The notes beneath the pieces are model-generated. The model had not been told where the DNA came from. It saw only the letters and a list, made by a program, of their open reading frames with translations, and ran no database searches. Made by a program: the position numbers and the translations under genes. Below are positions 8,546 through 17,042 of a stretch of 64,000 bases of DNA, piece after piece. Each line of letters starts with the position of its first letter. Position 1 is the stretch's first letter. Source of the stretch: Roseiarcus sp963767245 (GTDB taxonomy: Bacteria; Pseudomonadota; Alphaproteobacteria; Rhizobiales; Beijerinckiaceae); contig CAVYDG010000018.1 in the NCBI GenBank assembly GCA_963767245.1, positions 1 through 64,000 of the forward strand, given 5' to 3'.

Positions 8546-8995
8546 CTATGACGCGAGTTCGCGCAGCCGGTCCAGAATCTCGCGATAGGCGGCGAGCCGG
8601 TGCGGCGAGAGGCGCCCGCTGAGGCCGGTGGTTTCCAGCACAACCAGCGGGTGGTGAAGCACGTCCTCCGCCGCGCGGCCGGAGTAAACTTCAACGATGA
8701 TGGCGAGCAGGCCGGCGAGCGCGCCCGTCTCGCTTGCGGCGCTGAGATAGAGGCGCCCGTCGCGGCGGATTCCGGCGAGCCACGCCTCCCCGTGGCAAGT
8801 GCGAATGCGGTTGCGGTCGTTTCGAAGGCTCGCCGGCATCGGCGCGAGGCGTCGCCCGAAATCGATCAGGGTTTCATAGCGTTCGATCCAGCAGTCGACG
8901 AACTCGAATTCGTCGACGATGCGGCGCTGCACTTCGATGATATCGTGACCGGCAATCGCGGCTTCCTGGTCGATCACGTCGCTTTTCCAATCCAT
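8546..8995 (-). CDS. sufE: SufE family cysteine desulfuration protein
   Basis: SufE takes persulfide sulfur from the desulfurase SufS for Fe-S cluster assembly in the cytoplasm. The 149-residue protein shows the family pattern: RYETLIDFGRRLAPMP, then NRIRTCHGEAWL with the sulfur-accepting Cys, then SETGALAGLLAIIVEVYSG. The other suf genes are not here. It lies 36 bases before the 104-residue gene start region on the same strand, and the two may share transcription. Confidence 0.88.
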   Translation of the reverse strand: MDWKSDVIDQEAAIAGHDIIEVQRRIVDEFEFVDCWIERYETLIDFGRRLAPMPASLRNDRNRIRTCHGEAWLAGIRRDGRLYLSAASETGALAGLLAIIVEVYSGRAAEDVLHHPLVVLETTGLSGRLSPHRLAAYREILDRLRELAS

Positions 8996-9031
8996 GGGAG
9001 GACAGGGGTCTGCTTCCAGCCCAAGCGGCGC

Positions 9032-9346
9032 TCACGCGGTGCCAGCGACTTCCAATGCGCGGAAATCGGCGCGTGGCTGCTCAGCCGAGAGCGCGAGCGA
9101 GGTTTGCAGCGCATCCACGTCGACGCTGCTCCGCGGCTTCCAGCCGCAAGGGCAGGCGCTGTCGCCTTGGTGCGCGGCGGCGACCTCGTGGTAAAGCGAG
9201 CCGATCGCCATCGCCGCGAGGCTCAACGCCGCCATCGGCGGGAGATGCGTCGACTGCATGACGCCGCAAAAGGCGATCCGGACCGTCTTCTTCAGTTGCT
9301 CGAGCGCGGCGATCGCCTCGTCTTCGGTTGGGGCGGCAATTTGCAT
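9032..9346 (-). CDS. Hypothetical protein with CPCGW motif, 104 aa
   Basis: The reading frame from ATG 9346 has a helical N-terminal part (TEDEAIAALEQLKKTVRIAF), a mildly hydrophobic middle (PPMAALSLAAMAIGSLYHE) and then a CPCGW motif that could bind a metal. The longer open frame upstream is arginine-rich noise, so the start at 9346 is preferred. The protein lies directly upstream of sufE on the same strand. No named family is recognised. Confidence 0.6.
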   Translation of the reverse strand: MQIAAPTEDEAIAALEQLKKTVRIAFCGVMQSTHLPPMAALSLAAMAIGSLYHEVAAAHQGDSACPCGWKPRSSVDVDALQTSLALSAEQPRADFRALEVAGTA

Positions 9347-9671
9347 GGGCCGATCATCCTCTCGACGGTCCGGCGCGCCCCAATGCGCGGCCGAGATTGC
9401 CGTTTCCCCGCGAAGGCGCGCGCGGGGAGCGGATTCGGCTGGCGGCCGGGTGAAACTTCCGAACAAGACCGCGTTCGAAGGAGAGCTAGAGAGTCGCCAA
9501 ACGGCCTGCAAGCGTTTGGGCGCAATTCGCAATTGGAACAATTTCAAACCGCGCGCACTCCGATCGCGGCGAGGCAGGCGAGCGCAGCGCGCGACTGCGT
9601 TCGTCCGATGTGCGACAGGCGGCCGTTCGGTGATAGATTGCCGTTTCAGGGACGGAAGCGGAGCGCATCTG
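9347..9671. other. Divergent intergenic region
   Basis: About 325 bases between the minus-strand 104-aa gene and the plus-strand acyl-CoA dehydrogenase. It must hold both promoters. Open frames across it are arginine-rich and have no family features. No terminator or convincing operator was found by eye. Confidence 0.5.
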
Positions 9672-10829
9672 ATGTTGTTCACGGCCGAGCACGAAGAGCC
9701 GCGTCGAAGCTTGCAGAAATTCATCGCTTTGGAGATCAATCCGCATGTTGACGAGTGGGAGGCGGCGGGAGAGTTTCCGGCGCATGAATTGTTCGGAAAG
9801 CTTGGGCGTCTCGGCTTTCTGGGGCTGAACAAGCCGGTCGAATTCGGCGGCGCTGGGCTCGATTATTCGTACGCCCTGATGATGGCGGAGGAATTGGGCG
9901 CGGTCCGCAGCGGCTCGGTTCCGGCGGCGGTCGGGGTGCAGACCGACATGGCGACGCCGGCGCTCGCCCGCTACGGCTCGGACGCTTTGCGCCGCGAGTT
10001 CCTTGCCCCGGCGATCTCCGGCGAGGCGGTCGCCTGCGTCGGCGTCTCGGAGGCCGGCGCGGGCTCCGACGTCGCCGAGATCAAAACAAATGCGCGATCC
10101 GATGGCGACGACTACGTCATCGATGGCGGCAAGATGTGGATCACCAACGGCGCCCAGGCCGACTGGATGTGCCTGCTCGCCAATACCGGCGACGGCCCCA
10201 AGCATCGCAACAAGTCGCTGATCTGCGTGCCGATGAAGACCAAGGGGGTGACCGTCGCGCGCAAGCTCGACAAGCTGGGCTTACGCGCGTCCGACACCGC
10301 GCAGATTTTCTTCGAGGGGGTGAGGGTGCCGAAGCGCAATCGGATCGGGGAAGAGGGCAGGGGCTTCGTCTACCAGATGACACAGTTCCAGGAAGAGCGG
10401 CTGTGGGCGGCGGCGGCCTGCCTCAAAGCGCACGAGCACACCATCGCCGAGACGATCGCCTATGCCCGGCAGCGCAAAGCCTTCGGCCGCTCGATCCTCG
10501 ACAATCAGACGGTGCACTTCAAACTGGCCGAATTGCAGACGGAGATCGAGCTCCTGCGCTCGCTCATCTATCGCGCCGCCGAAGCGATGATCGCCGGCGC
10601 GGACATGACCCAGCTGGCGACAATGGCGAAGCTCAAGTGCGGACAACTGGGGCGCGAACTGCCGAGCGCCTGCCTGCAATATTGGGGTGGGATGGGCTAC
10701 ATGAACGAGACGCCGGTGAGCCGCGCCTTCCGCGACAGCCGCATCTCGGCAATCGCCGGCGGCGCCGACGAGGTGATGCTGACGATCCTTTGCAAGGGGA
10801 TGGGGACGCTGCCGGGGATGGGACAATAG
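9672..10829 (+). CDS. Acyl-CoA dehydrogenase family protein
   Basis: FAD enzyme of about 385 residues that makes the alpha-beta double bond of an acyl-CoA. Visible landmarks are CVGVSEAGAGSDVAEIKT and KMWITNGAQADWMCLLAN (FAD-binding), YARQRKAFGRSI, and the C-terminal YWGGMGYMNETPVSRAFRDS. Where short-chain enzymes carry the catalytic Glu (YEGT) this protein reads IAGGADEVM, as in citronellyl-CoA and isovaleryl-type relatives whose base lies elsewhere; the substrate is therefore probably branched or unusual. This is inference. ATG 9672 is chosen because upstream sequence is non-conserved and arginine-rich. Confidence 0.88.
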   Translation: MLFTAEHEEPRRSLQKFIALEINPHVDEWEAAGEFPAHELFGKLGRLGFLGLNKPVEFGGAGLDYSYALMMAEELGAVRSGSVPAAVGVQTDMATPALARYGSDALRREFLAPAISGEAVACVGVSEAGAGSDVAEIKTNARSDGDDYVIDGGKMWITNGAQADWMCLLANTGDGPKHRNKSLICVPMKTKGVTVARKLDKLGLRASDTAQIFFEGVRVPKRNRIGEEGRGFVYQMTQFQEERLWAAAACLKAHEHTIAETIAYARQRKAFGRSILDNQTVHFKLAELQTEIELLRSLIYRAAEAMIAGADMTQLATMAKLKCGQLGRELPSACLQYWGGMGYMNETPVSRAFRDSRISAIAGGADEVMLTILCKGMGTLPGMGQ

Positions 10830-10837
10830 CGGACCCC

Positions 10838-11458
10838 CTGACCTCGAGGCGGCGAGGCGCGTGGCTCTGGGTCGGTTGCCTGCAATATTTCGCCGCCGAG
10901 GCGATTGCCGCTGCCGGCTTTGGCGGCGCCTACAGCTTCCGGCGCAACTTCATCAGCGATCTCGGGGCGGTGCGCTGCGGCGACGGCTCGGGCTGCTCGC
11001 CGCTGCATCCGCTGATGAACGTTTCGTTCCTGCTTCAGGGCGCGTTGACCTTCGGCGGCGCGGTTCTGGTCTGGCCGCTTTTCCCGCGAGGGCTGGCGAG
11101 GCTTGGGCTCGCTCTCGTCGCGGCGTCCGGCGTCGGGGTCGCGATCGTCGGGCTCGCCCCCGAGGACGCCGCGCCGGCGTGGCACTATTTCGGAGCGGCG
11201 GAGAACCTACTCCTGTGCAATGGGGGCGCGGCGCTCGTCGGCGTGGCGCTATTGCGCGAAAAGCGGGCTCCGCGCGCTGTCGGGCGTCTCTCTTTGGGCT
11301 TTGGCTTGATTGGCCTCGCGGGGCTCGCGGGCTTGGCGGTCAGAGTGGATTTCGGGCTGGGCGCTGGAGTGATCGAGCGGATCGCCGCCTATCCGTTTCC
11401 CCTCTGGCTCGCCGGGATGGGCGTCTGGCTGCTCCGCGGCGGTGAAACGGGGCGATGA
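10838..11458 (+). CDS. DUF998-type integral membrane protein
   Basis: A membrane protein with about six hydrophobic segments. The N-terminal part reads GCLQYFAAEAIAA, then YSFRRNFISDLGAVRCG and CSPLHPLMNVSFLLQ, which is the pattern of DUF998. The function is unknown. No ATG, GTG or TTG occurs before the first helix in this frame. A CTG at 10838, nine bases after the acyl-CoA dehydrogenase stop, is the only candidate, so the start is uncertain and translational coupling is likely. Confidence 0.65.
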   Translation: MTSRRRGAWLWVGCLQYFAAEAIAAAGFGGAYSFRRNFISDLGAVRCGDGSGCSPLHPLMNVSFLLQGALTFGGAVLVWPLFPRGLARLGLALVAASGVGVAIVGLAPEDAAPAWHYFGAAENLLLCNGGAALVGVALLREKRAPRAVGRLSLGFGLIGLAGLAGLAVRVDFGLGAGVIERIAAYPFPLWLAGMGVWLLRGGETGR

Positions 11459-11497
11459 CCGAACCGGTCTACGGCGCCCGGCGCCGGCGGTTTCGCC

Positions 11498-11818
11498 CTA
11501 TTGCAGGGCTGCTGCCGCCCGGCGGCGCTGTTCCGAATCGACGCGGTCGAGCGCCTCGCGCAGCGCCTGCGCTTTGCCAATGGTTCCGAGGTTGTCTTTC
11601 GCTGCAGTTGCGCCATGCGGCGCCGCCTTGCCGCGGATCTCGCGCCTCTGGCGCGCGGCGATCCCCTTGGCGCGATCATGTGCCTCGCGGAGGCGCCGGG
11701 CGGCGGCCTTGAGTTCGTCCGATGACTGGCGCTCGATCTCGGGCGGGCGGGTCAAGGCGACAAGCTCCTGGTCGGCGGCGGTCAGGAGCCGGGCTTCCAG
11801 TTTTTCCGCTGCCCTCAT
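11498..11818 (-). CDS. Conserved helical hypothetical protein, 106 aa
   Basis: A highly charged, mostly helical cytoplasmic protein (LEARLLTAADQELVALTRPP, later LREAHDRAKGIAARQRREIRGK). It resembles, from memory, short hypothetical proteins common in Hyphomicrobiales, with an arginine-rich RQRREIRGK core that could contact nucleic acid. No function is known. The gene is convergent with the DUF998 gene. Confidence 0.6.
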   Translation of the reverse strand: MRAAEKLEARLLTAADQELVALTRPPEIERQSSDELKAAARRLREAHDRAKGIAARQRREIRGKAAPHGATAAKDNLGTIGKAQALREALDRVDSEQRRRAAAALQ

Positions 11819-11926
11819 TGGAGCCCCCGATCCGACAGCGCCCAGTCCCGCGTGAAAGCCGTTCTAGTTCGTTCCCGGCTGCGGCGCCATGGGGTCCCCG
11901 GACAACGCGTTCAAAGATGCGCTTCC

Positions 11927-11975
11927 ATCATTAATGATTTATATCTTTGACATGAGTATAGATAACTGATAGTTG
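11927..11975 (+). promoter_or_regulatory. Candidate promoter and palindrome before the XRE gene
   Basis: An AT-rich stretch, unusual in this window, contains the perfect 12-bp palindrome ATCATTAATGAT (11927-11938). It is followed by a consensus -35 TTGACA (11947-11952) and a -10-like TAGTTG (11970-11975) after 17 bases. The XRE regulator starts 31 bases later and may bind the palindrome. Confidence 0.5.
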
Positions 11976-12006
11976 CAAAATCAAATCCTAGATGTGAGTT
12001 GAGACC

Positions 12007-12360
12007 ATGCTGACGGCGGCGCAGTTGCGCGCGGCTCGCGCTCTGATTGGCCTGGACCAGAAGACGCTCGCCGAGCGCTCGGGCGTTTCCTTGCCGACGA
12101 TCCAGAGGATGGAGGCGAGCGACGGCAACGTCCGCGGCAATGTCGACACCCTGATCAAGGTCGTGGCCGCCCTCGAAGCCGCCGGTGTCGAACTGATTGG
12201 CGAACACGCTCGCAGCGACGGCGTCGGACGCGGCGTCCGTCTCCGGCGGTCCCGGCAGAGCGAGCCGGCGCGAGATCGCGGGCTGGACGGCGATGAAGTC
12301 GGCGCAAATACTGGCGGCCGACGATCCCATCTCTCTCGTGATGGCCGGACCAAATCGTGA
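12007..12360 (+). CDS. XRE-type helix-turn-helix regulator
   Basis: The N-terminal 60 residues form a HTH_3 domain (LRAARALIGLDQKTLAERSG, then VSLPTIQRMEA). The segment AALEAAGVELIGE, VGRGVRLRR follows, as in small XRE regulators that precede SulP transporters. In relatives the protein ends about here; this frame runs some 40 further residues and overlaps the SulP start by four bases (ATGA), so the tail may be real or the result of a lost stop. It probably controls itself and the transporter. Confidence 0.8.
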   Translation: MLTAAQLRAARALIGLDQKTLAERSGVSLPTIQRMEASDGNVRGNVDTLIKVVAALEAAGVELIGEHARSDGVGRGVRLRRSRQSEPARDRGLDGDEVGANTGGRRSHLSRDGRTKS

Positions 12361-14040
12361 AACGCCTGCCTCCACGACAGGCCAGCTTCGCGGAGCTGTT
12401 CACTCCGAAGCTGGTAACCGTTCTGCGCGAGGGCTACGGCCTCAAAGACCTTCGCGCCGACGCCATTGCAGGTCTGACGGTCGCCATCGTCGCTCTGCCA
12501 TTGTCGATGGCAATCGCGATCGCCTGCGGAGTGAGCCCGGATCGCGGGCTGTATGCGGCGATTGTCGGAGGATTCGTGATCTCCGCGTTTGGCGGCAGCC
12601 GATTTCAGGTCGGCGGCCCAGCGGGGGCGTTCATCGTGCTGGTATTCTCAATCGTCGACAGGCACGGCTATGACGGGTTGGCGCTCGCCGCCATGATGGC
12701 GGGAGTTATCATGCTCGCGCTGGGTTCATGCGCTGGGGCACTTACATCAAATACATTCCTTATCCGGTGACGGTGGGCTTCACCAGCGGCATCGCAGTGA
12801 TCATTTTCGCAAGCCAGATCAAGGAACTGCTTGGACTTGACGTTGCGAAGGAGCCGGCCCCGCTCTTGCCCAAACTCGGCGCGCTTTGGGCGTCGATCGA
12901 CACCGCGCGGCCTGCGGCGGCCACGATGGCGGCGCTGACGATCGCGCTCGTCGTCGGATTGCGCCGCTGGCGCCCACAGTGGCCCGGCATGCTCCTCGCC
13001 GTCGCGGCCTGCTCAATCCTGACCTGGTTCTTCCACCTCGACGTCGCGACCATCGGATCGCGGTTCGGCGGCATCCCACGAAGCCTGCCGTCGCCGGCCT
13101 TGCCCGTATTCGATCTGGTCAAGATGCGGACTCTCCTGCCCGACGGCGTCGCGATTGCATTGTTGGGTTCGATCGAATCGCTGCTTTCCGCGGTGGTCGC
13201 CGACGGGATGACCGGGCGCCGCCATCGGTCGAACTGCGAACTGGCCGCTCAAGGCGCGGCGAACATCGCCTCTACGTCCTTGCCTTCATGGTTGTGGCGG
13301 CGCCGCTCGCGTCCTACGTGCCCCTCGCGGCGCTGGGCGCGGTGCTCGCGGTCGTCGCATGGAATATGGCGGAAAGAGAGGAATTCGTTGCGCTGATGCG
13401 TTCGTCGCGGGGCGATGCGCTCATCTTGCTGGCGACTTTCCTGCTCACTGTCTTTGAGGATTTGACGCTTGGCATCGCCGTCGGCGTGACGCTCGGGGCG
13501 TTCCTGTTCCTCCACCGGATGGCGGAATCGGTCGAAATTCAGGGCGGGACGGGATTTCTGACCGAGGATCAGGCGGATGAGCCCGGAGAGCGGATCGGCT
13601 ATGACGCGCGTGCGGCTGCTAAGTCTGGCTTCATGGTCTATAAGATCAGCGGCGCGCTCTTTTTCGGCGCAACCGCCGCAGCCGGCGCAGCATTTGACGG
13701 CGTCGGCGCCAATCCGCGCGTTTTCGTGTTCGATTTGAGCGAAGTGCCCTTGATCGACGCGACCGCGGCGAGGGCCTTGAAGGTGTTTGTTCGCAAACTC
13801 GGCCGCACGGGTACGAAAGTGTTTGTGGCTGGGGCGCGCAGAAATGTGCGCCGCACGCTGTTGGTCAGCGGCCTGCACAAGCCGGACGTTCTCTATGTTC
13901 GCGCGGTCGCCGATGCTCTGGAGAAGTCCGGGCCGCCATCGCCGGGGTCAAATCCCGGTCGTGTCGAACCCCACATCGCTCCAATCGGATCACTCGGAGG
14001 GAGCTCAGGCCCGGGCGCGGTTGAAGAAGGGAAGGCCTGA
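12357..14040 (+). pseudogene. SulP family inorganic anion transporter, broken
   Basis: SulP proteins carry sulfate, bicarbonate or dicarboxylates. N-terminal FTPKLVTVLREGYGLKDLRA with the first helices is in one frame. From about 12723, where one base is missing, the frame changes to KYIPYPVTVGFTSGIAVIIF and continues to VVADGMTGRRHRSNCELAAQ. Near 13270 the sequence jumps to VLAFMVVAAPLASYVPLAAL in a third frame. The usual GGIPATGAIARTATNIRSG segment, about 37 codons, is absent. The C-terminal STAS domain (FVFDLSEVPLIDATAARAL) is present. Because a conserved membrane segment is deleted, the protein should be non-functional even if the frameshifts were errors. Confidence 0.85.
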
Positions 14041-14225
14041 GCCCGTCCGGTCCAGGCTTTCACCTGCTCTGGATATTGGCGACGTCTGCTGCTACCGGGC
14101 GTTGGCGGGATCCGTTCCGCGGCGGGACCATGAGCGGCTCGCTATCCTCTCTGTCGGGCCGAGGCTTCGCCATTTTCACGAGCACTCCTCGTACCGTCAC
14201 CCAAGAAGACCAGCAGGAGAAACCG

Positions 14226-14660
14226 GTGAGGACTCTGATCGCCATTGCCGCGGCAACCTTGGTTCTGTCGGTCGCCGCCCCGGCGGCCGTCGCCGGGCCG
14301 CCCGAATACAATCGTGGCTATTACGATTGTCAGGCCGGCCGATACGATGAGGGGGCGGCGCAGTATAGCCGCTCCTACCGGCAGGGATGCCGCGCCGCGC
14401 AAGAGGAAAGCGGTGGCGACGAGCAGCCGCATCATTGGCGACCTACCATTGGAATTCCCAACGTTCGCGGAATGGATCCGGTCCAGTCACTGAGTACGAT
14501 GGCGGCTCGCGGATATAGGAATGTCGGCACCGCGATGGCTAACGGAGCCATTGCGGGATTCTACTTCAACGCCCAGACGGGGGAATGTGTCCAGTTGACC
14601 AGCGTGAATGGCCGGGTTGTCGACGCGCGCGACATCGGCACGAATCCACGCTGTCGCTGA
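14226..14660 (+). CDS. Secreted hypothetical protein, 144 aa
   Basis: GTG 14226 follows AGGAG at eight bases. The product has a clear Sec signal peptide (RTLIAIAAATLVLSVAAPAA, cleavage after AVA at about 22). A mature domain follows with DCQAGRYDEG, four cysteines in all, and a C-terminal block GFYFNAQTGECVQLTSVNGR ending in NPRC. The cysteines fit disulfides in the periplasm. No family is named. Earlier in-frame starts would bury the signal peptide and are rejected. Confidence 0.7.
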   Translation: MRTLIAIAAATLVLSVAAPAAVAGPPEYNRGYYDCQAGRYDEGAAQYSRSYRQGCRAAQEESGGDEQPHHWRPTIGIPNVRGMDPVQSLSTMAARGYRNVGTAMANGAIAGFYFNAQTGECVQLTSVNGRVVDARDIGTNPRCR

Positions 14661-14743
14661 CAATTGTCGCTCGCAAACGAAGGCGAATTGTAACCGGTTG
14701 CACCCCAACGGGAAACGAAGTTCCCGCGTCCCAGGTATCTCGA

Positions 14744-16036
14744 ATGACTCCCGCCGCGCGCGCCGCCGCCGCAATCGACGTTCTTTCCGACATCGACGGC
14801 CGGCGCCGCCCGGCGGCCGACGCGATGAAGGACTGGGGCCTCGCGCATCGCTTCGCCGGCTCCGGCGACCGCGCCGCGATCTCGAGCCTCGTTTATGACG
14901 CGCTGCGGCGGAAAAGTTCGTCCGCCTGGATCATGGGCGAGGCGACGCCTCGCGCCGAAATCCTCGGCGCCTTGAGGCAGACGCGCGGCCTCGACGTCGA
15001 GGTGATCGCGGCGCTGTTCACGGGCGAGGGCCACGCCCCGGCGTCCCTCACGCAGGCCGAGCGGGACCGTCTCGCTGGCGCCGACCTCTCCGGCGCGCCG
15101 CCACATGTGGCGGGGGATTTTCCCGAATGGCTCGCGCCGCAGTTCGAGGCGAGCTTCGGCGACAAGGCCGCGGACGAGGGTAGGGCGCTGGCGGAGCGCG
15201 CGCCGCTCGATCTGCGCGTCAACCTACTCAAGGCCACGCGCGACAAGGCGCTCGCCGCGACTTCCTATCTCAAGCCCGAGCCGACGCCGTTCTCTCCGGT
15301 CGGCCTCCGCATCGCCATGCGGGCCGACGGGCGCGCGCCGCCGCTCGCCTCTGACCCCGTCTATGTCAAAGGTCTCGTCGAAGTGCAGGACGAGGGCTCG
15401 CAGCTCGCGGCGCTGCTGGCCGAAGCCAAGCCCGGCATGCAGGTGCTCGACCTCTGCGCCGGCGCCGGCGGCAAGACGCTCGCGCTCGCCGCGGCGATGG
15501 AAAACCAGGGCCAGATCTACGCCGCCGACGACAACTCGAGGCGACTCGCGCCGATCTTCGCCCAACTCGCCCGGTCGGGCGCCCGCAACGTCCAGGTCCG
15601 GGCGCCGCGCGGCCGCGAGGACGTGCTCGTCGACCTCGAGGGGCGGTGCGATCTGGTCCTGATCGATGCGCCCTGCACCGGCTCCGGGGCCTGGCGGCGC
15701 AATCCTGACGCCAAGTGGCGCATCCGCCCCGGCGCGCTCGAGCAGCGCATCAAGGATCAGGACGAAACACTTGAGAATGCTTTGCGATTCGCAAGGCGTG
15801 GCGGGCGGATCGTCTACATCACCTGCTCAGTCCTCAAGGCCGAGAACGAGGACCGGATCGCCGAATTCATGACCCGCCACGAGGATTTCCTGCCGATCGA
15901 CGCCGGCACGCAGGCGAAATCGGCCGGCCTGCCGGCGCTCGCCGACCATCGCTCCGCCTTCGGCCCCGGCGTGCGCCTCAGCCCAAGGGCCACTGGCACG
16001 GACGGATTCTACATTGCGACGCTCGCGCGAGTTTGA
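14744..16036 (+). CDS. RsmB-like rRNA cytosine-C5 methyltransferase
   Basis: A 430-residue SAM-dependent RNA m5C methyltransferase of the NOL1/NOP2/Sun family, closest in layout to RsmB (16S rRNA C967). It has an N-terminal RNA-binding helical region, the SAM site VLDLCAGAGGKTLALAA, motif IV DAPCTGSGAWRRNPDAKWR, and motif VI YITCSVLKAENE with the catalytic Cys. ATG 14744 begins the conserved helical domain. The exact target base is inferred. A membrane protein gene follows 12 bases later. Confidence 0.88.
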   Translation: MTPAARAAAAIDVLSDIDGRRRPAADAMKDWGLAHRFAGSGDRAAISSLVYDALRRKSSSAWIMGEATPRAEILGALRQTRGLDVEVIAALFTGEGHAPASLTQAERDRLAGADLSGAPPHVAGDFPEWLAPQFEASFGDKAADEGRALAERAPLDLRVNLLKATRDKALAATSYLKPEPTPFSPVGLRIAMRADGRAPPLASDPVYVKGLVEVQDEGSQLAALLAEAKPGMQVLDLCAGAGGKTLALAAAMENQGQIYAADDNSRRLAPIFAQLARSGARNVQVRAPRGREDVLVDLEGRCDLVLIDAPCTGSGAWRRNPDAKWRIRPGALEQRIKDQDETLENALRFARRGGRIVYITCSVLKAENEDRIAEFMTRHEDFLPIDAGTQAKSAGLPALADHRSAFGPGVRLSPRATGTDGFYIATLARV

Positions 16037-16048
16037 GAGGGGTTGGAA

Positions 16049-16630
16049 GTGGCAGGCGACTGGCGGGACGCGCTCGGCTTGCTCTCCGTCGCCCTCGCGG
16101 TCCTCGCGGCGATCATCTACATCGCCCAGACTTTGCGCGGCGAGGTCCGGCCTCATCCGCTGTCATGGTTCCTGTTCGGCATCCTCAGCCTCACCGGCTA
16201 TCTCGTCCAGCGCGGGGAGGGCGCGCGGCAGGGCAGCTGGACGCTGCTGGCGATGACGATCATCTGCTTCCTGTTCGTCGCCGCGAGCGTCGCGCGCGGG
16301 GAACGAAGTTTTTCCCGGCGGGAGTGGGCGTTCGCGGCCGCCGGCGGGGCGGTGTTCGTCGTCTACCTTTTCACCAGGCAGAGCAATGTCGCCGCGGCGC
16401 TGACCACCCTGGTCGATGCGCTGGGCTACGGGCCGACGTTCGTGCGCGGCTGGTCGCAGCCGAAGAAGGACAGCGTCGCCAGCTTCGCCCTCAACGGGGT
16501 CAAGTTCGTCCCCTCGCTGATGGCGATGGACCCAATCTCGTTCGCGACGTCGTTCTACCCGGCGACGCTCCTGGTGCTGAACACGGCGGTGGCGACGATG
16601 CTGCTCATGCGCAGGCGCGCGCTGAGATGA
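16049..16630 (+). CDS. Multi-pass membrane protein of unknown function
   Basis: About 193 residues with six or seven hydrophobic helices. The segment YIAQTLRGEVRPHPLSWFLF, with a second similar block later (LVDALGYGPTFVRGW), recalls PQ-loop-type repeats, but this is only a resemblance. GTG 16049 was preferred over TTG 16043 because GAGAGG lies at the right distance from it. It lies directly downstream of the methyltransferase gene. Confidence 0.7.
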   Translation: MAGDWRDALGLLSVALAVLAAIIYIAQTLRGEVRPHPLSWFLFGILSLTGYLVQRGEGARQGSWTLLAMTIICFLFVAASVARGERSFSRREWAFAAAGGAVFVVYLFTRQSNVAAALTTLVDALGYGPTFVRGWSQPKKDSVASFALNGVKFVPSLMAMDPISFATSFYPATLLVLNTAVATMLLMRRRALR

Positions 16631-16648
16631 ACCGCAGCGGGCATTTGC

Positions 16649-16702
16649 TGTCATGCCCGCGAAGGCGAGCATCCGGATACTCCCGCGTGTGCGGGAATGA
16701 CA
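16649..16702. repeat. Intergenic palindromic repeat (GTCATnCCCGCG family)
   Basis: The unit begins TGTCATGCCCGCGAAGGCGA and ends GCGGGAATGACA, so its ends are inverted copies of each other. The same unit occurs at 28198-28277, and a shorter relative lies at 26008-26041. Such elements are common between genes in Hyphomicrobiales genomes. Confidence 0.7.
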
Positions 16703-16741
16703 GGAGATTCGGCTCGCGATTCCATCTGACAACCCGTTGAT

Positions 16742-16972
16742 CTAACCATAGCGCTGCAAGCTCGGCCACGCCTTCGGCAACGGTTCAAAGCGGTCGCGGC
16801 AGAGCCAGAGCGTCTGGCCGGATTCCTCGGGCAGGCCCAACGGATTGTCCAACCGGCCCGCCGGCTCGACTGAGCGGAAATCCTTGAGGAGGTCGTCGCG
16901 AGAGCCGCCCAGGATCAGCATCACGCTGCCGTCGTGGCCGCGCGGGCCCCACAGGAAAAGCCTATCAGCAGT
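16742..16972 (-). pseudogene. C-terminal relic of a family 39 glycosyltransferase
   Basis: The open frame from a stop at 16973 reads RLFLWGPRGHDGSVMLILGG, then FRSVEPAGRLDNPLGLPEES and TLWLCRDRFEPLPKAWPSLQ. This is the pattern of the periplasmic C-terminal end of membrane glycosyltransferases of family 39. The rest of the gene is absent. It is a remnant between the membrane protein gene and lipA. Confidence 0.55.
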
Positions 16973-17042
16973 TTACCGCTGTTTGCGAGCAGGTTTGGCG
17001 GCGGTGTTTGACCGCCGTGCGGCCCGGTCCTAGAAGCCTCCC

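Noticed and set aside
8600..9751. A 383-codon plus-strand open frame across sufE and the 104-aa gene
   Set aside because: No motif and no ribosome-binding site; the minus-strand SufE pattern shows which strand is coding.
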